Shown: one piece after another, positions 8,726 to 16,597 of the stretch
How the letters are laid out: every line of letters starts with the position of its first letter
How positions within the stretch are numbered: position 1 is the stretch's first letter
Assembly (NCBI GenBank): GCA_023387295.1
Contig: JAEWIG010000413.1
Span: 1-40,934, forward strand
From: Bacillota bacterium
GTDB lineage: Bacteria; Bacillota; Bacilli; Bacillales; Cytobacillaceae
Direction: 5' to 3'
DNA: 40,934 nt
Notes under the pieces: model-generated
Database searches by the model: none
What the model was told of the DNA's origin: nothing
Seen by the model: the letters and a program-made list of their open reading frames with translations, nothing else
Program-made: the position numbers and the translations under genes

Positions 8726-9313
8726 TCAGTTATCAATGGATTCATGAAACTTCGTGAAAAACAAATCCGCCTCTTCTTGAATAAAATCACTTTCTACCTT
8801 TTCAGGGAGCGGTGGAAGTTCTTCAATTCGCTTTAAACCAAAATAATCAAGAAACTCCTTTGTCGTTCCATATAAATATGCTCGACCTGCTCCTTCAGCT
8901 CTCCCTATTTCCTTTATTAATGCCTTTGCAGCTAAGGTCTGAAGTGGCCGTTCTGTTTTAACTCCCCTTATTTCTTCAATCTCCATTCTAGTAATTGGTT
9001 GTTTATAAGCAATAATCGCAAGAGTTTCTAACGCAGCTTGTGACAATGTCGTATTCGTTGAAGAAGCGACGAGCTTCTTCAAATATGCTGCATTTTCTTT
9101 TTTCGTTGCGAGCTGGTAAGTACCGGCAAGCTCGACAATGATAATACCTCGTAGTGGATTATTTCGATAATCCTCCATCAGTTCTTTCATGATCGTCTCA
9201 GCCTGGACCTCCTCAACCTCTAGTACGAGAGATATTTGCTTTAATGTTAGTCCTTCATCTCCAGCAGCAAATAAAAGGCTTTCTACAATTCCTTGCCAGT
9301 TAACGATCCCCAA
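8726..9313 (-). CDS. scpB: Segregation and condensation protein ScpB
   Basis: A 195-residue winged-helix protein, the kite subunit that dimerises and binds ScpA in the SMC-ScpAB condensin loading DNA near the origin. The family signature runs from LESLLFAAGDEGLTLKQI near residue 11 to the conserved LETLAIIAYKQPIT near residue 100 and the GRAYLYGTT segment near residue 145. Length is normal. The start overlaps the scpA end by 14 bases, indicating coupled translation. Confidence 0.95.
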   Translation of the reverse strand: MGIVNWQGIVESLLFAAGDEGLTLKQISLVLEVEEVQAETIMKELMEDYRNNPLRGIIIVELAGTYQLATKKENAAYLKKLVASSTNTTLSQAALETLAIIAYKQPITRMEIEEIRGVKTERPLQTLAAKALIKEIGRAEGAGRAYLYGTTKEFLDYFGLKRIEELPPLPEKVESDFIQEEADLFFTKFHESIDN

Positions 9314-10073
9314 TGGTTTCTACTCCTTCCTCTGCGGCAGAAAGGAATATTTCTGAAAAATTACCTTCCTGTTCAATAATGATTTCTTTCCGCTTAATTA
9401 GTTCTAATATCGCTAAAAATGATACAACAATTTGTTCGCGATCTGGATTTGGGAATAAGGCTGTAAAACTCTTTTTACCTTTAAATCCTCTCAAATCATG
9501 CAGTATTTCAGACATTCTTTGTTCAATTGGAATTTCTTGACGAGCGATCTTTGTAGATAACGGCTTTTGCAGCTTCTGTCTACGTAATAATTTCTGAAAA
9601 GCACCTATCATATCATATATCGTTACATTTAAATCAATTTTTTCCGGCTGAACATCTTTTGCATAGTCAGAAAGATCACTGGGTGGCTTTGTAAACATTA
9701 AGCCACGCTCTTCCTCTAATGCTTTAAAATCTACAGCCGCTTCTTTAAATTTTCGATATTCAATTAACCTTTCAACAAGCTCCTCCATCGTATCCTCATC
9801 TTGAGCGTTTTCGTAGTCATCATCAAAAAGCTCTTCATCATGCTTTGGAAGGAGCATTTTACTCTTTATTGCGAGCAAAGTTGCAGCCATGACTAAATAT
9901 TCACTCGCAATATCAAGCTGTAGTTCCTGCATCGTGTGAATATACAACAAATACTGTTCCGTTATTTCTGCAACGGGAATATCATATATATCTATTTCCA
10001 GTCGATTTATCAGGTGAAGAAGCAAATCTAGCGGCCCTTCAAACGCATCAATTTTCACATTATAATGCTGCAT
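9300..10073 (-). CDS. scpA: Segregation and condensation protein ScpA
   Basis: A 257-residue kleisin that bridges the SMC heads and binds ScpB. The N-terminal helical domain begins with the family's FEGPLDLLLHLI near residues 12-23, which contacts the SMC neck. A linker rich in Asp/Glu is at about residues 80-100, and the C-terminal winged helix (TALFPNPDREQIVVSFLAIL, near 205-224) contacts the SMC cap. It is first in scpA-scpB, as in most Firmicutes. Confidence 0.95.
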   Translation of the reverse strand: MQHYNVKIDAFEGPLDLLLHLINRLEIDIYDIPVAEITEQYLLYIHTMQELQLDIASEYLVMAATLLAIKSKMLLPKHDEELFDDDYENAQDEDTMEELVERLIEYRKFKEAAVDFKALEEERGLMFTKPPSDLSDYAKDVQPEKIDLNVTIYDMIGAFQKLLRRQKLQKPLSTKIARQEIPIEQRMSEILHDLRGFKGKKSFTALFPNPDREQIVVSFLAILELIKRKEIIIEQEGNFSEIFLSAAEEGVETIGDR

Positions 10074-10280
10074 ACATACCCACCAAAATTCTAAATATAA
10101 GGTTATTTCTCTAGACTATATCTAGTATAAGTTATTCATTACGGATATCCAATAGAAAGTTAGGCTCCCTATCGTCCATAAATAAATTTATCTTCGATTC
10201 GCCCATACAATTTGGCAAATACCTACATAACATGAAATTGAAACAAGTAAAATTTTATTTAAATACAGGAGGTCAGAGGA

Positions 10281-10394
10281 ATGTCTAAAAGTAGAGATTG
10301 CGATTGTGAACCTGTTGGATTTGGAAGTGGGTTTGCATTAATTGTAGTTTTATTTATCTTATTAATCATTGTTGGTGCTTCTTGGTGTTTTTAA
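10281..10394 (+). CDS. YjcZ-family small sporulation-type membrane peptide
   Basis: A 37-residue ORF: a short polar start with Cys-Asp-Cys, then FGSGFALIVVLFILLIIVGA, a single hydrophobic helix, ending Ser-Trp-Cys-Phe. This is the pattern of the YjcZ-type sporulation peptides common in Bacillus (CGCGxGxxFALIVVLFILLIIVG). An AGGAGG Shine-Dalgarno begins 14 bases upstream and a good terminator follows. A CATACAAT box at 10204-10211 could be part of a mother-cell sigma-factor promoter, but no convincing -35 was found. It is divergent from scpA. Confidence 0.8.
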   Translation: MSKSRDCDCEPVGFGSGFALIVVLFILLIIVGASWCF

Positions 10395-10426
10395 ACATAG
10401 TAGCGTAACTTTATAAGACATCGTTC

Positions 10427-10455
10427 ACCCGGTCATTTACCGGGTTTTATTTTTT
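10427..10455 (+). terminator. Terminator after the YjcZ-type gene
   Basis: ACCCGGT and ACCGGGT arms with a 5-nt loop are followed by TTTTATTTTTT. It lies 33 bases after the peptide's stop. Confidence 0.8.
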
Positions 10456-10514
10456 ATATACGCTGAAAAAAGACTTTGTGGTACGATAATAATAATTTCT
10501 TTGGAGGTGAGAGT

Positions 10515-11030
10515 ATGTATCCAAAAGAATACATCGAATTTTTAGTCCGCTTTCACGGTGATCGAGATTATTTTGAATGTCATGAAATACTTGAAGAATA
10601 TTGGAAGAAAACTGATCCACGCAATAAAAAATCGATTTGGGTCGGATTGATTTTGCTTGCCGTTGCGAATTATCACCATCGCCGAGAAAACTTTAATGGC
10701 GCGAAAAGAACGATTGAAAAATCAATTAACATTTTAGAGCAAAAAAATAATGAACTAGAAAGTATTGGAATAGATCCGATAAGTTTATTAGAGTTATTAA
10801 AAATAAGACAGAAACATATTACCCTCGAGAATGAATATGCAAGCTTTGATTTACCAATAACTAATCAATCACTACTCGTATCCTGCCAAGAGATTTGCCA
10901 ACAGAATAACCTTACTTGGTCTAGTCAGAGTGATATTGAAAACAAAGAACTTGTTGATCGTCATGCCCTTAGAGACCGGAGTGCAATTATTCTAGAACGA
11001 TTAAACGCATTAAAAAAAGGCAGTGAATAA
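10515..11030 (+). CDS. ypuF: DUF309 family protein (YpuF-like)
   Basis: A 171-residue helical protein of the DUF309 family, function unknown. The signature is in the first 70 residues: FHGDRDYFECHEILEEYW and then GLILLAVANYHHRRENFNGA, with conserved His and Glu residues that suggest a metal-binding or hydrolase-like helical bundle. The ATG at 10515 has a perfect GGAGGTGA Shine-Dalgarno; a longer in-frame start has none. Neighbours ribT and scpA match the B. subtilis order, but here it points the opposite way to both. It ends exactly at the base before the ribT stop. Confidence 0.85.
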   Translation: MYPKEYIEFLVRFHGDRDYFECHEILEEYWKKTDPRNKKSIWVGLILLAVANYHHRRENFNGAKRTIEKSINILEQKNNELESIGIDPISLLELLKIRQKHITLENEYASFDLPITNQSLLVSCQEICQQNNLTWSSQSDIENKELVDRHALRDRSAIILERLNALKKGSE

Positions 11031-11045
11031 TTAATCACTGCCTTT
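11016..11045. terminator. Bidirectional terminator overlapping both stop codons
   Basis: A perfect 11-bp stem (AAAGGCAGTGA with TCACTGCCTTT) and 8-nt loop spans the ends of the convergent ypuF and ribT genes. The loop contains or abuts both stop codons. A-rich left flank and T-rich right flank allow function in either direction. Confidence 0.75.
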
Positions 11046-11402
11046 CTCCTTATCCTCACAAACATCACACTTTTCAAGAAAAGCTTCCGTCATTTCGTTT
11101 GCTGTTAAGCTTTTCTCAGGAAACATCTCATGTAAAGATCTGACCATTGCCTTACCAATTCCTTGATATCGATGTGAAGGATTGACGGAGATATGCTGAA
11201 CTATGATTGTATCATTTTCAAATAATACCCCCATTAGTCCAATAATATCTTCTCCTTTTTTCCATAAAAATAAATGTAAATCCTCTTCAGTTTCATATTG
11301 TTTCATCGTTTGCTGTAGAATTTTTAAGTCCTTTTCATTTGGCATAAAAGATAAGAGACCCATTGCAATTTTTTCAAAAGTTTTCTTATAGCGAATTAAC
11401 AT
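11031..11402 (-). CDS. ribT: GNAT acetyltransferase RibT
   Basis: A 123-residue GNAT-fold protein closely resembling B. subtilis RibT, the small acetyltransferase usually encoded last in the riboflavin operon; its substrate is not established. The start MLIRYKKTFEKIAMGLLSFM is almost the same as in B. subtilis, and the acetyl-CoA pyrophosphate loop is HRYQGIGKA near residues 78-86. The tail carries a Cys-x-x-Cys (residues 112-115). The other rib genes and an FMN riboswitch are not found upstream, so this copy stands alone. Confidence 0.88.
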   Translation of the reverse strand: MLIRYKKTFEKIAMGLLSFMPNEKDLKILQQTMKQYETEEDLHLFLWKKGEDIIGLMGVLFENDTIIVQHISVNPSHRYQGIGKAMVRSLHEMFPEKSLTANEMTEAFLEKCDVCEDKEKGSD

Positions 11403-11780
11403 TATTATCCCTCATTATGATCAAACGTTCCATTCACATTTTCCCCCAAAATTAACCATTTCAAACCTTTATAGCATTATATAGAATGTGCATCAGTTGG
11501 TTCCGAAACTTATAGCCTGATTATTATGACAAGGTTCTAGGTCATTACTGAGATGGAACGATTACAAACCAATAGTATAGTCCCCATGAGAGGCTAAAAA
11601 TGAAAAATAAAGCAAAGAGAATCCAATTGTTTTTCTTCATAAATCGATTATTGTCCCCCCAAAATCATGATAGCTGTTTTCAAATAAATCATTATTTTTC
11701 TTGTGGACTATTATTTATTCTACACGAAAACCTGCTAGATTTCCATTATGCTAAAGGACATAGGCACTTTTTCTTAAAAG
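11403..11780. other. Gene-poor gap between ribT and lysA
   Basis: About 400 bases lie between ribT and lysA. A 66-codon plus-strand frame at 11600-11800 has a weak AGAGG site, but its composition (many Phe, His, Leu and Cys) and its run into the lysA terminator argue against a gene. A perfect 20-bp AT-rich palindrome is at 11767-11786. I see no FMN or lysine riboswitch. Confidence 0.5.
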
Positions 11781-11806
11781 AAAAAGCCTCCTGTTATTAA
11801 GGAGAC
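11781..11806 (-). terminator. Terminator after lysA
   Basis: On the minus strand GTCTCCT and AGGAGGC arms enclose a short AT loop and are followed by TTTTTC. It begins directly at the lysA stop codon. Confidence 0.75.
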
Positions 11807-13126
11807 TTAGTTTCTGATCGTTTCTTTTATTGATAAATCCATGCGAATCAAATCTTCATAAGTTTCTCTTTTGACGACTAGCTTTGCTTCTCCGTTTTCA
11901 ACGAATACTACAGCTGGACGCGGAATTCGATTATAGTTATTTGCCATCGCATAGCCGTATGCTCCTGTACAAAATACTGCTAATACATCATCACTATCAC
12001 TCTTCGGAAGTGGTAAATCCCAAATAAGCATATCTCCTGACTCACAGCATTTCCCTGCAATAGTAACTGTCTCATCTACCTTATCTAGTACACGATTAGC
12101 AAGAACAGCTTCATATTTCGCCTGATAGAGAGCTGGGCGGATATTATCGCTCATTCCACCGTCAACTGCCACATATTGGCGAATATTAGGTACTTCTTTC
12201 CTTGAACCAATCTGATATAATGTTGTTCCTGAATCCCCTACAAGTGAACGTCCTGGCTCAATCCATATCTCAGGCATACTTAACTCGTATTTTTCTATTT
12301 GCTTTTGAACCTCAAGAATAATTTCTTTTACATATTGTGAAGCCGGAAGTGGTTTATCCTCGTTTGTATATCGAATACCGAAACCCCCACCTAAGTTAAG
12401 CACCTCTGCTTCGAACCCTAGTGATTCCTTCCAATCATATAGCTTTTCAAAGATTTTTTGTGCTGCCATAATAAAGCCTTTCGTTTCGAAAATCTGTGAT
12501 CCAATGTGACAGTGAATTCCTAGCACCTTCATTTTTGTTGAATCGAGTGCAATTTTCAAAGCCTGTTCTGCTTGTCCATTTTGTAAATCAAAACCGAATT
12601 TAGAATCCTCCTGCCCTGTTAAAATATAATCATGAGTGTGGGCTTCAATTCCTGGTGTTACTCGCAAAAGAATATTAGCAGATGTATTCATTGTTTCACA
12701 AAGTGTATTCAAAAGATCCATCTCATGAAAATTATCAACGACAATACATCCAATTTCATTTTTTAAAGCCATTTCTAATTCAGCTTTACTTTTATTGTTT
12801 CCATGAAAATGAATTCGCTCAGGTGGAAATTTTGCAGCTAATGCAGTATAAAGCTCCCCTCCAGATACAACATCTAATGACAAACCTTCCTCGTTCACAA
12901 GCTGTGCCATGGCGATCGTAGAAAAAGCTTTACTCGCGTATGCAACTTGAGCTGTTACACCAAGTTCCTCAAACGTTTCCTTAAATCCTCTTGCTCTTTC
13001 CCTAATTAATGAAACATCATATACATATAGCGGTGTTCCGAACCGTTTGACAAGTTCTAAAGTATCAACCCCACCAATTTCTAAATGCCCCTGCTCGTTC
13101 ACTCTCATCGTTCCGTGAAAATACAT
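11807..13126 (-). CDS. lysA: Diaminopimelate decarboxylase LysA
   Basis: A 439-residue PLP enzyme (alanine racemase-like barrel, fold type III) that converts meso-diaminopimelate to lysine, the last step of lysine synthesis. The PLP lysine is in VAYASKAFS near residues 57-65. HIGSQIF near 206 and GGGFGIRY near 244 bind the phosphate. The CESGD motif near 356 supplies the cysteine of the neighbouring subunit's active site. The start MYFHGTMR matches the family; an upstream 16-codon extension is not conserved. Same length as B. subtilis LysA. Confidence 0.95.
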   Translation of the reverse strand: MYFHGTMRVNEQGHLEIGGVDTLELVKRFGTPLYVYDVSLIRERARGFKETFEELGVTAQVAYASKAFSTIAMAQLVNEEGLSLDVVSGGELYTALAAKFPPERIHFHGNNKSKAELEMALKNEIGCIVVDNFHEMDLLNTLCETMNTSANILLRVTPGIEAHTHDYILTGQEDSKFGFDLQNGQAEQALKIALDSTKMKVLGIHCHIGSQIFETKGFIMAAQKIFEKLYDWKESLGFEAEVLNLGGGFGIRYTNEDKPLPASQYVKEIILEVQKQIEKYELSMPEIWIEPGRSLVGDSGTTLYQIGSRKEVPNIRQYVAVDGGMSDNIRPALYQAKYEAVLANRVLDKVDETVTIAGKCCESGDMLIWDLPLPKSDSDDVLAVFCTGAYGYAMANNYNRIPRPAVVFVENGEAKLVVKRETYEDLIRMDLSIKETIRN

Positions 13127-13242
13127 ATTTTCCCCTCTTCCTAAAACAGAAATCACTTGCACTATTTTATGCACTATTTAAATCTCGAACACACCATTTA
13201 CATAATTTAAAAATTTTCGCAATATTAAACGAATGAAATAAA

Positions 13243-13272
13243 TAGACAGAGTCCTTTAAAAGAATCTGTCTA
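13243..13272 (-). terminator. Probable terminator between spoVAF and lysA
   Basis: Perfect 8-bp arms TAGACAGA and TCTGTCTA enclose a 14-nt loop; on the minus strand a T-rich tract (TTTATTTCATT) follows. It lies about 80 bases beyond the spoVAF stop and would separate spoVA from lysA. The tail is not a pure U-run, so an attenuator in the lysA leader is also possible. Confidence 0.55.
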
Positions 13273-13349
13273 ATCATTATTCCTTGATAATTAAAAATAC
13301 TTTAACACACTTACAAACGAATCTCAATTGCTATTATCTAGTTGTTTTA

Positions 13350-14816
13350 TTATTTTGCAGGTTGTCTAAGTCTATCACCAGGATGGTTTATACTCGGACG
13401 AAGCTTGGAACCTGGAGTTGCACGACGGACTAGCACTTGTAAGAAAGCTTTCGGATAAAAAGGAATGAACGGCCATAAATATGGTGTATGAAACGCCTTT
13501 TTACTTGCCAGTAATAGGATGAATAGTGTGACCGAAATAACATACCCTGGTGCATGAAACAGGGCAACTGCGATTAAAAAACAAAGTCTTGTAATTTTAT
13601 TTGCCACACTTAGCTCATAACTCGGAGTGGTATAAGAACCAATCGCCGCTACAGAAACATAAAGGATAACTTCAGGCACAAACAACCCTACATCTATTGC
13701 AATTTGACCAATTAATACTCCAGCAATCAGCCCCATTGCTGTTGAAAGCGGTGTTGGGGTATGAATAGCCGCCATTCGCAAAAGTTCAATCCCGAAATCC
13801 GCAATTATTATTTGAAAAATGATGGGCACATTCGTTTCTTCATTAGGTCCAATAAAGGCCATTTTCTCAGGTAAAAGTGAAGGTTCTAACGCAAACAATA
13901 ACCACAGTGGGAGTAAAAATAATGATGAAAAAATTCCAACAAAGCGTACCCAACGTTCAAACGTTCCGACTGCAGGTGACTGTCTATATTCCTCTGCGTG
14001 CTGTATATGATAAAAGTATGTAACTGGCATAATAATTACACTGGGTGATGTATCTACAATGACGAGGACATGCCCTTCAAGTAGGTGGGCAGCTGCTATA
14101 TCTGCTCGCTCTGTATAACGGACATTTGGGAAAGGATCATATCCTTGCTTGAAAAGAAATTCCTCTATCGTCTTATCCGCCATTGGGATGCCATCAATTT
14201 TAATATTTTTTATTTCCTTACGAATAATATCAACCAAATCTGGATTGGCTATATCTTTAATGTAAGCGATAGCAACATCTGTTTTCGATCTTTCACCTAC
14301 TGTGGTTATTTCGAAACGGAGCCTTTCATCCTTAATTCTCCTCCGGGTTAAGGCTGTGTTTAAAATAATGTTTTCAACGTAGCCATCTCGTGACCCGCGA
14401 ATAACTTTTTCAGTATCTGGCTCCTGTGGGGTTCTACCAGGATAGCTACGAACGTCAACAACTAGAGCAGTCGTTTCTCCATCCATAACAACAACAATTA
14501 ATCCAGATAGAACCTTAGTTACGAGGTCATCTAATGTTGTTATTCGTTGTACGGACCCATGAACTAATCGGTTTTCTATGATCGCAAAAAGCTTGCTTGT
14601 TTGCTTCTCATTATCATTAATTTGGACAAGCTCTTCAATTAATTCGACAATAATAAGAGAATCTGTTAATCCATTTATATAATATAAATTCACATCTTTA
14701 CGAAGAATTTGCAGCTTTCTTATCCCTAAATCGAAGCTTACACCTAGACCGACTCGTTCTTCCATATATTTTTCAATTGCTTCTACCGATGCTGGAATTG
14801 GTTTAGTATTCATCAT
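13350..14816 (-). CDS. spoVAF: Stage V sporulation protein AF (GerA-type A subunit)
   Basis: A 488-residue SpoVAF protein, homologous to the A subunits of GerA-family germinant receptors; in Bacillus it joins a membrane complex that speeds commitment in germination. The N-terminal hydrophilic domain runs to about residue 290. The membrane domain follows with five or so segments, including the conserved PTPLSTAMGLIAG near residue 360. The start is uncertain: ATG at 14816 (AGAGGA a few bases upstream) is used here, and a TTG 15 bases further upstream has a well-spaced GGAG. The gene overlaps the spoVAEA end by about 14 bases. Confidence 0.93.
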   Translation of the reverse strand: MMNTKPIPASVEAIEKYMEERVGLGVSFDLGIRKLQILRKDVNLYYINGLTDSLIIVELIEELVQINDNEKQTSKLFAIIENRLVHGSVQRITTLDDLVTKVLSGLIVVVMDGETTALVVDVRSYPGRTPQEPDTEKVIRGSRDGYVENIILNTALTRRRIKDERLRFEITTVGERSKTDVAIAYIKDIANPDLVDIIRKEIKNIKIDGIPMADKTIEEFLFKQGYDPFPNVRYTERADIAAAHLLEGHVLVIVDTSPSVIIMPVTYFYHIQHAEEYRQSPAVGTFERWVRFVGIFSSLFLLPLWLLFALEPSLLPEKMAFIGPNEETNVPIIFQIIIADFGIELLRMAAIHTPTPLSTAMGLIAGVLIGQIAIDVGLFVPEVILYVSVAAIGSYTTPSYELSVANKITRLCFLIAVALFHAPGYVISVTLFILLLASKKAFHTPYLWPFIPFYPKAFLQVLVRRATPGSKLRPSINHPGDRLRQPAK

Positions 14817-15393
14817 TTTGTCCTCTGACAAAATAGCCACTCCTCTCTAATATGATGTCAACTGCTTTTCGTGTGATTGGAGAACCGTTTTCCACATGAT
14901 CTTTTTTTGCCATTTTGCCAATATCTCCAATCCCGACGATAATTGGTACATTAAGCTCATCTAAACAATAAACGGTATCACCATTCAGTCTTCCCATTTC
15001 TAACTCAGGTATTCCATATTTGTCGACACCATAGGGCGTTAGTTCTCCATCACGGTCGATCGAAACATTCACTCTCGTCCATTCACTTTTCCTCGTTTTC
15101 GCAGCCACTGCTATAATTCCTAACACATTAATATCTTCATGTTTTGCAACATACTTTAAAGCCCTTTCTCCTGCACCTTCTCCTACATATCCACTATCAT
15201 CAAACATAACAAAAACCGGGTCTTTTACAGCTTTTTTTATTAGCTTTACAATTAAAGGACCATCTATTTTAGTCGGATTTCCATGAGATAAAGAAATACA
15301 TCTTCCCCCTACTTCCTTTGCGACAAACTCAATTGATTTTCTTGCATAATCGTCCCCATCCGTTATTAAAATCACATTCCTTCTGTCATCCAT
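14803..15393 (-). CDS. spoVAEA: Stage V sporulation protein AEA
   Basis: A 196-residue soluble protein of the SpoVAEA family, encoded between spoVAEB and spoVAF in B. subtilis and found in dormant spores; its role is to aid germination together with SpoVAF. Visible marks are the opening VILITDGDDYA, the FDDSGYVGEG segment near residue 65 and GIGDIGKM near residue 155. Here the preceding gene is spoVAB, 53 bases upstream, so the normal neighbour spoVAEB is missing. Length is typical for the family. Confidence 0.93.
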   Translation of the reverse strand: MDDRRNVILITDGDDYARKSIEFVAKEVGGRCISLSHGNPTKIDGPLIVKLIKKAVKDPVFVMFDDSGYVGEGAGERALKYVAKHEDINVLGIIAVAAKTRKSEWTRVNVSIDRDGELTPYGVDKYGIPELEMGRLNGDTVYCLDELNVPIIVGIGDIGKMAKKDHVENGSPITRKAVDIILERSGYFVRGQNDEY

Positions 15394-15446
15394 AAAAAAT
15401 GTCCCTTCACCATTAAGTTTTTTACCGGTTTTATTAGGTTCTTCAA

Positions 15447-15872
15447 TTATTTGTCAACAAAATAAATCCATTGAAATAATGAACCAAAGATTTTCCCCAT
15501 CACAATCGCCATCAGTAAAAAAACAATTTTACGTTCAATCCCAATCCTTTTAGCAAGGATTGGGAGTACATTTAATACTTCTGTTAATGCAGCAGCAAGC
15601 ATTCCGATAAATGTTCCCATTAATAGTCCTATTGGAATAAGAAAATACATTGAGAATAATAAGGAGTAGTCCCATAGTGTTGCACATCCACCTAGCACTG
15701 CACCAAAGACTACAGCCCATTCATAAAATCGGATCATTTTCATTGTTTTTGTTAGTTGAGTAAGTCTAGGGATAACACCTAGTACACTTAAAAATGCAAC
15801 AAAACCTGAGCCGACAGCTAGTCCTCCCGCCAAGCCAATTAGCATAACAAAAAGAACATTAATCGTCGTCAA
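15447..15872 (-). CDS. spoVAB: Stage V sporulation protein AB
   Basis: A 141-residue membrane protein, identical in length to B. subtilis SpoVAB. Four or five hydrophobic segments are evident, with the conserved GLAGGLAVGSGFVAFL near residue 12 and AALTEVLNVLPILAKR near residue 93. Its function inside the SpoVA complex for dipicolinic acid uptake is not well defined. The start overlaps the spoVAA end by 14 bases. The next genes should be spoVAC, spoVAD and spoVAEB; instead spoVAEA follows. Confidence 0.93.
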   Translation of the reverse strand: MTTINVLFVMLIGLAGGLAVGSGFVAFLSVLGVIPRLTQLTKTMKMIRFYEWAVVFGAVLGGCATLWDYSLLFSMYFLIPIGLLMGTFIGMLAAALTEVLNVLPILAKRIGIERKIVFLLMAIVMGKIFGSLFQWIYFVDK

Positions 15873-16482
15873 GGCTTTTCATGCTTTCTTTATTTTCATT
15901 AATCGAAATATAATGATCTAAATCCATTTGGTAGTTGAACATTTCTACTTCTAGAGGGCTCGGTTCTTCATTAAGTCGCTTTTTAAAAAGATGATTAAAA
16001 AATAGAATCATACCTAATCCTAAACCAATAGAATATGGAATTTGAAAAATTAGTGGTTTAGTATCAACTTCACCAGTCATAATCGTATAAATACGAAGTT
16101 GAACACTTTGCATACTAACATCTTCATGGAAGTTCATAATCGTAAGCGCTGCTCCAAAAAACAATAAAAACCATACAATGATAAATAGTGGGTAAGAGAT
16201 CTTTCTCTTTTTCATGATGACTTCGATAATGGCTTGCTGTGGCCCAATTGTCTGGATATCAATTCGTGGATTTTGTTTATAAATGAACTTAATTACTTTC
16301 ATAACATCAATGACTACAATATTTTGATCACTTTCTTTAACCTGATAAATAGGGAGATTAGCCAATTGCTCATACAGATCCTCATGTACAATTAGTTGCG
16401 CAAGATCCTTTAATAAAACCGTTTCGTGCGGTCGAACTTGTACGCGATGGCGCAAGCGAATATAAGCTGTATAGTCCTCCAT
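15859..16482 (-). CDS. spoVAA: Stage V sporulation protein AA
   Basis: A 207-residue SpoVAA protein: a cytoplasmic N-terminal domain (about residues 1-95, IRLRHRVQVRP opening), then two membrane segments near residues 98-118 and 145-165. The very conserved NEEPSPLEVEMFNYQMDLD follows the second segment near 172-190. It is the first gene of the spoVA operon. A sigma-G promoter precedes it, and an AAGGGAA Shine-Dalgarno lies just upstream of the ATG. Confidence 0.93.
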   Translation of the reverse strand: MEDYTAYIRLRHRVQVRPHETVLLKDLAQLIVHEDLYEQLANLPIYQVKESDQNIVVIDVMKVIKFIYKQNPRIDIQTIGPQQAIIEVIMKKRKISYPLFIIVWFLLFFGAALTIMNFHEDVSMQSVQLRIYTIMTGEVDTKPLIFQIPYSIGLGLGMILFFNHLFKKRLNEEPSPLEVEMFNYQMDLDHYISINENKESMKSLDDD

Positions 16483-16517
16483 TTTGTTCCCTTCCCCATA
16501 CTAGATTCTATTATCTA

Positions 16518-16547
16518 TAGTATGAGTTAAGATTATCCCTTTCATGT
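16518..16547 (-). promoter_or_regulatory. Predicted sigma-G promoter of spoVA
   Basis: Minus-strand -35 ACATG (consensus GHATR, 4 of 5), an 18-base spacer and -10 CATACTA (perfect match to CATWMTA). The -10 lies about 36 bases upstream of the spoVAA ATG. B. subtilis spoVA is known to be sigma-G dependent. Confidence 0.75.
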
Positions 16548-16560
16548 TCACCAATAAATG

Positions 16561-16597
16561 GAAAGACCGTACGGATTAAATATCCATACGGTCTTTC
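16561..16597 (-). terminator. Stem-loop overlapping the sigF stop codon
   Basis: Perfect 11-bp arms (GAAAGACCGTA and TACGGTCTTTC) plus an inner GGAT/ATCC stem include the last seven sigF codons and its stop. On the minus strand only a short TTTC follows, so it may work as a 3' stabilising or attenuating hairpin as much as a terminator. Confidence 0.6.

Noticed and set aside
11600..11800. 66-codon plus-strand frame between ribT and lysA
   Set aside because: Odd composition (Phe, His, Leu and Cys rich), weak ribosome site, and its end overlaps the lysA terminator and palindrome; no recognisable family.
14085..14351. 88-codon plus-strand frame within spoVAF
   Set aside because: It is antisense to a conserved membrane gene, with no ribosome site and no family resemblance.
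15394..15446. Remnant of spoVAEB in the spoVAB-spoVAEA gap
   Set aside because: Translating the 53 bases in the minus-strand frames shows stops and no SpoVAEB-like residues, so the junction looks clean.
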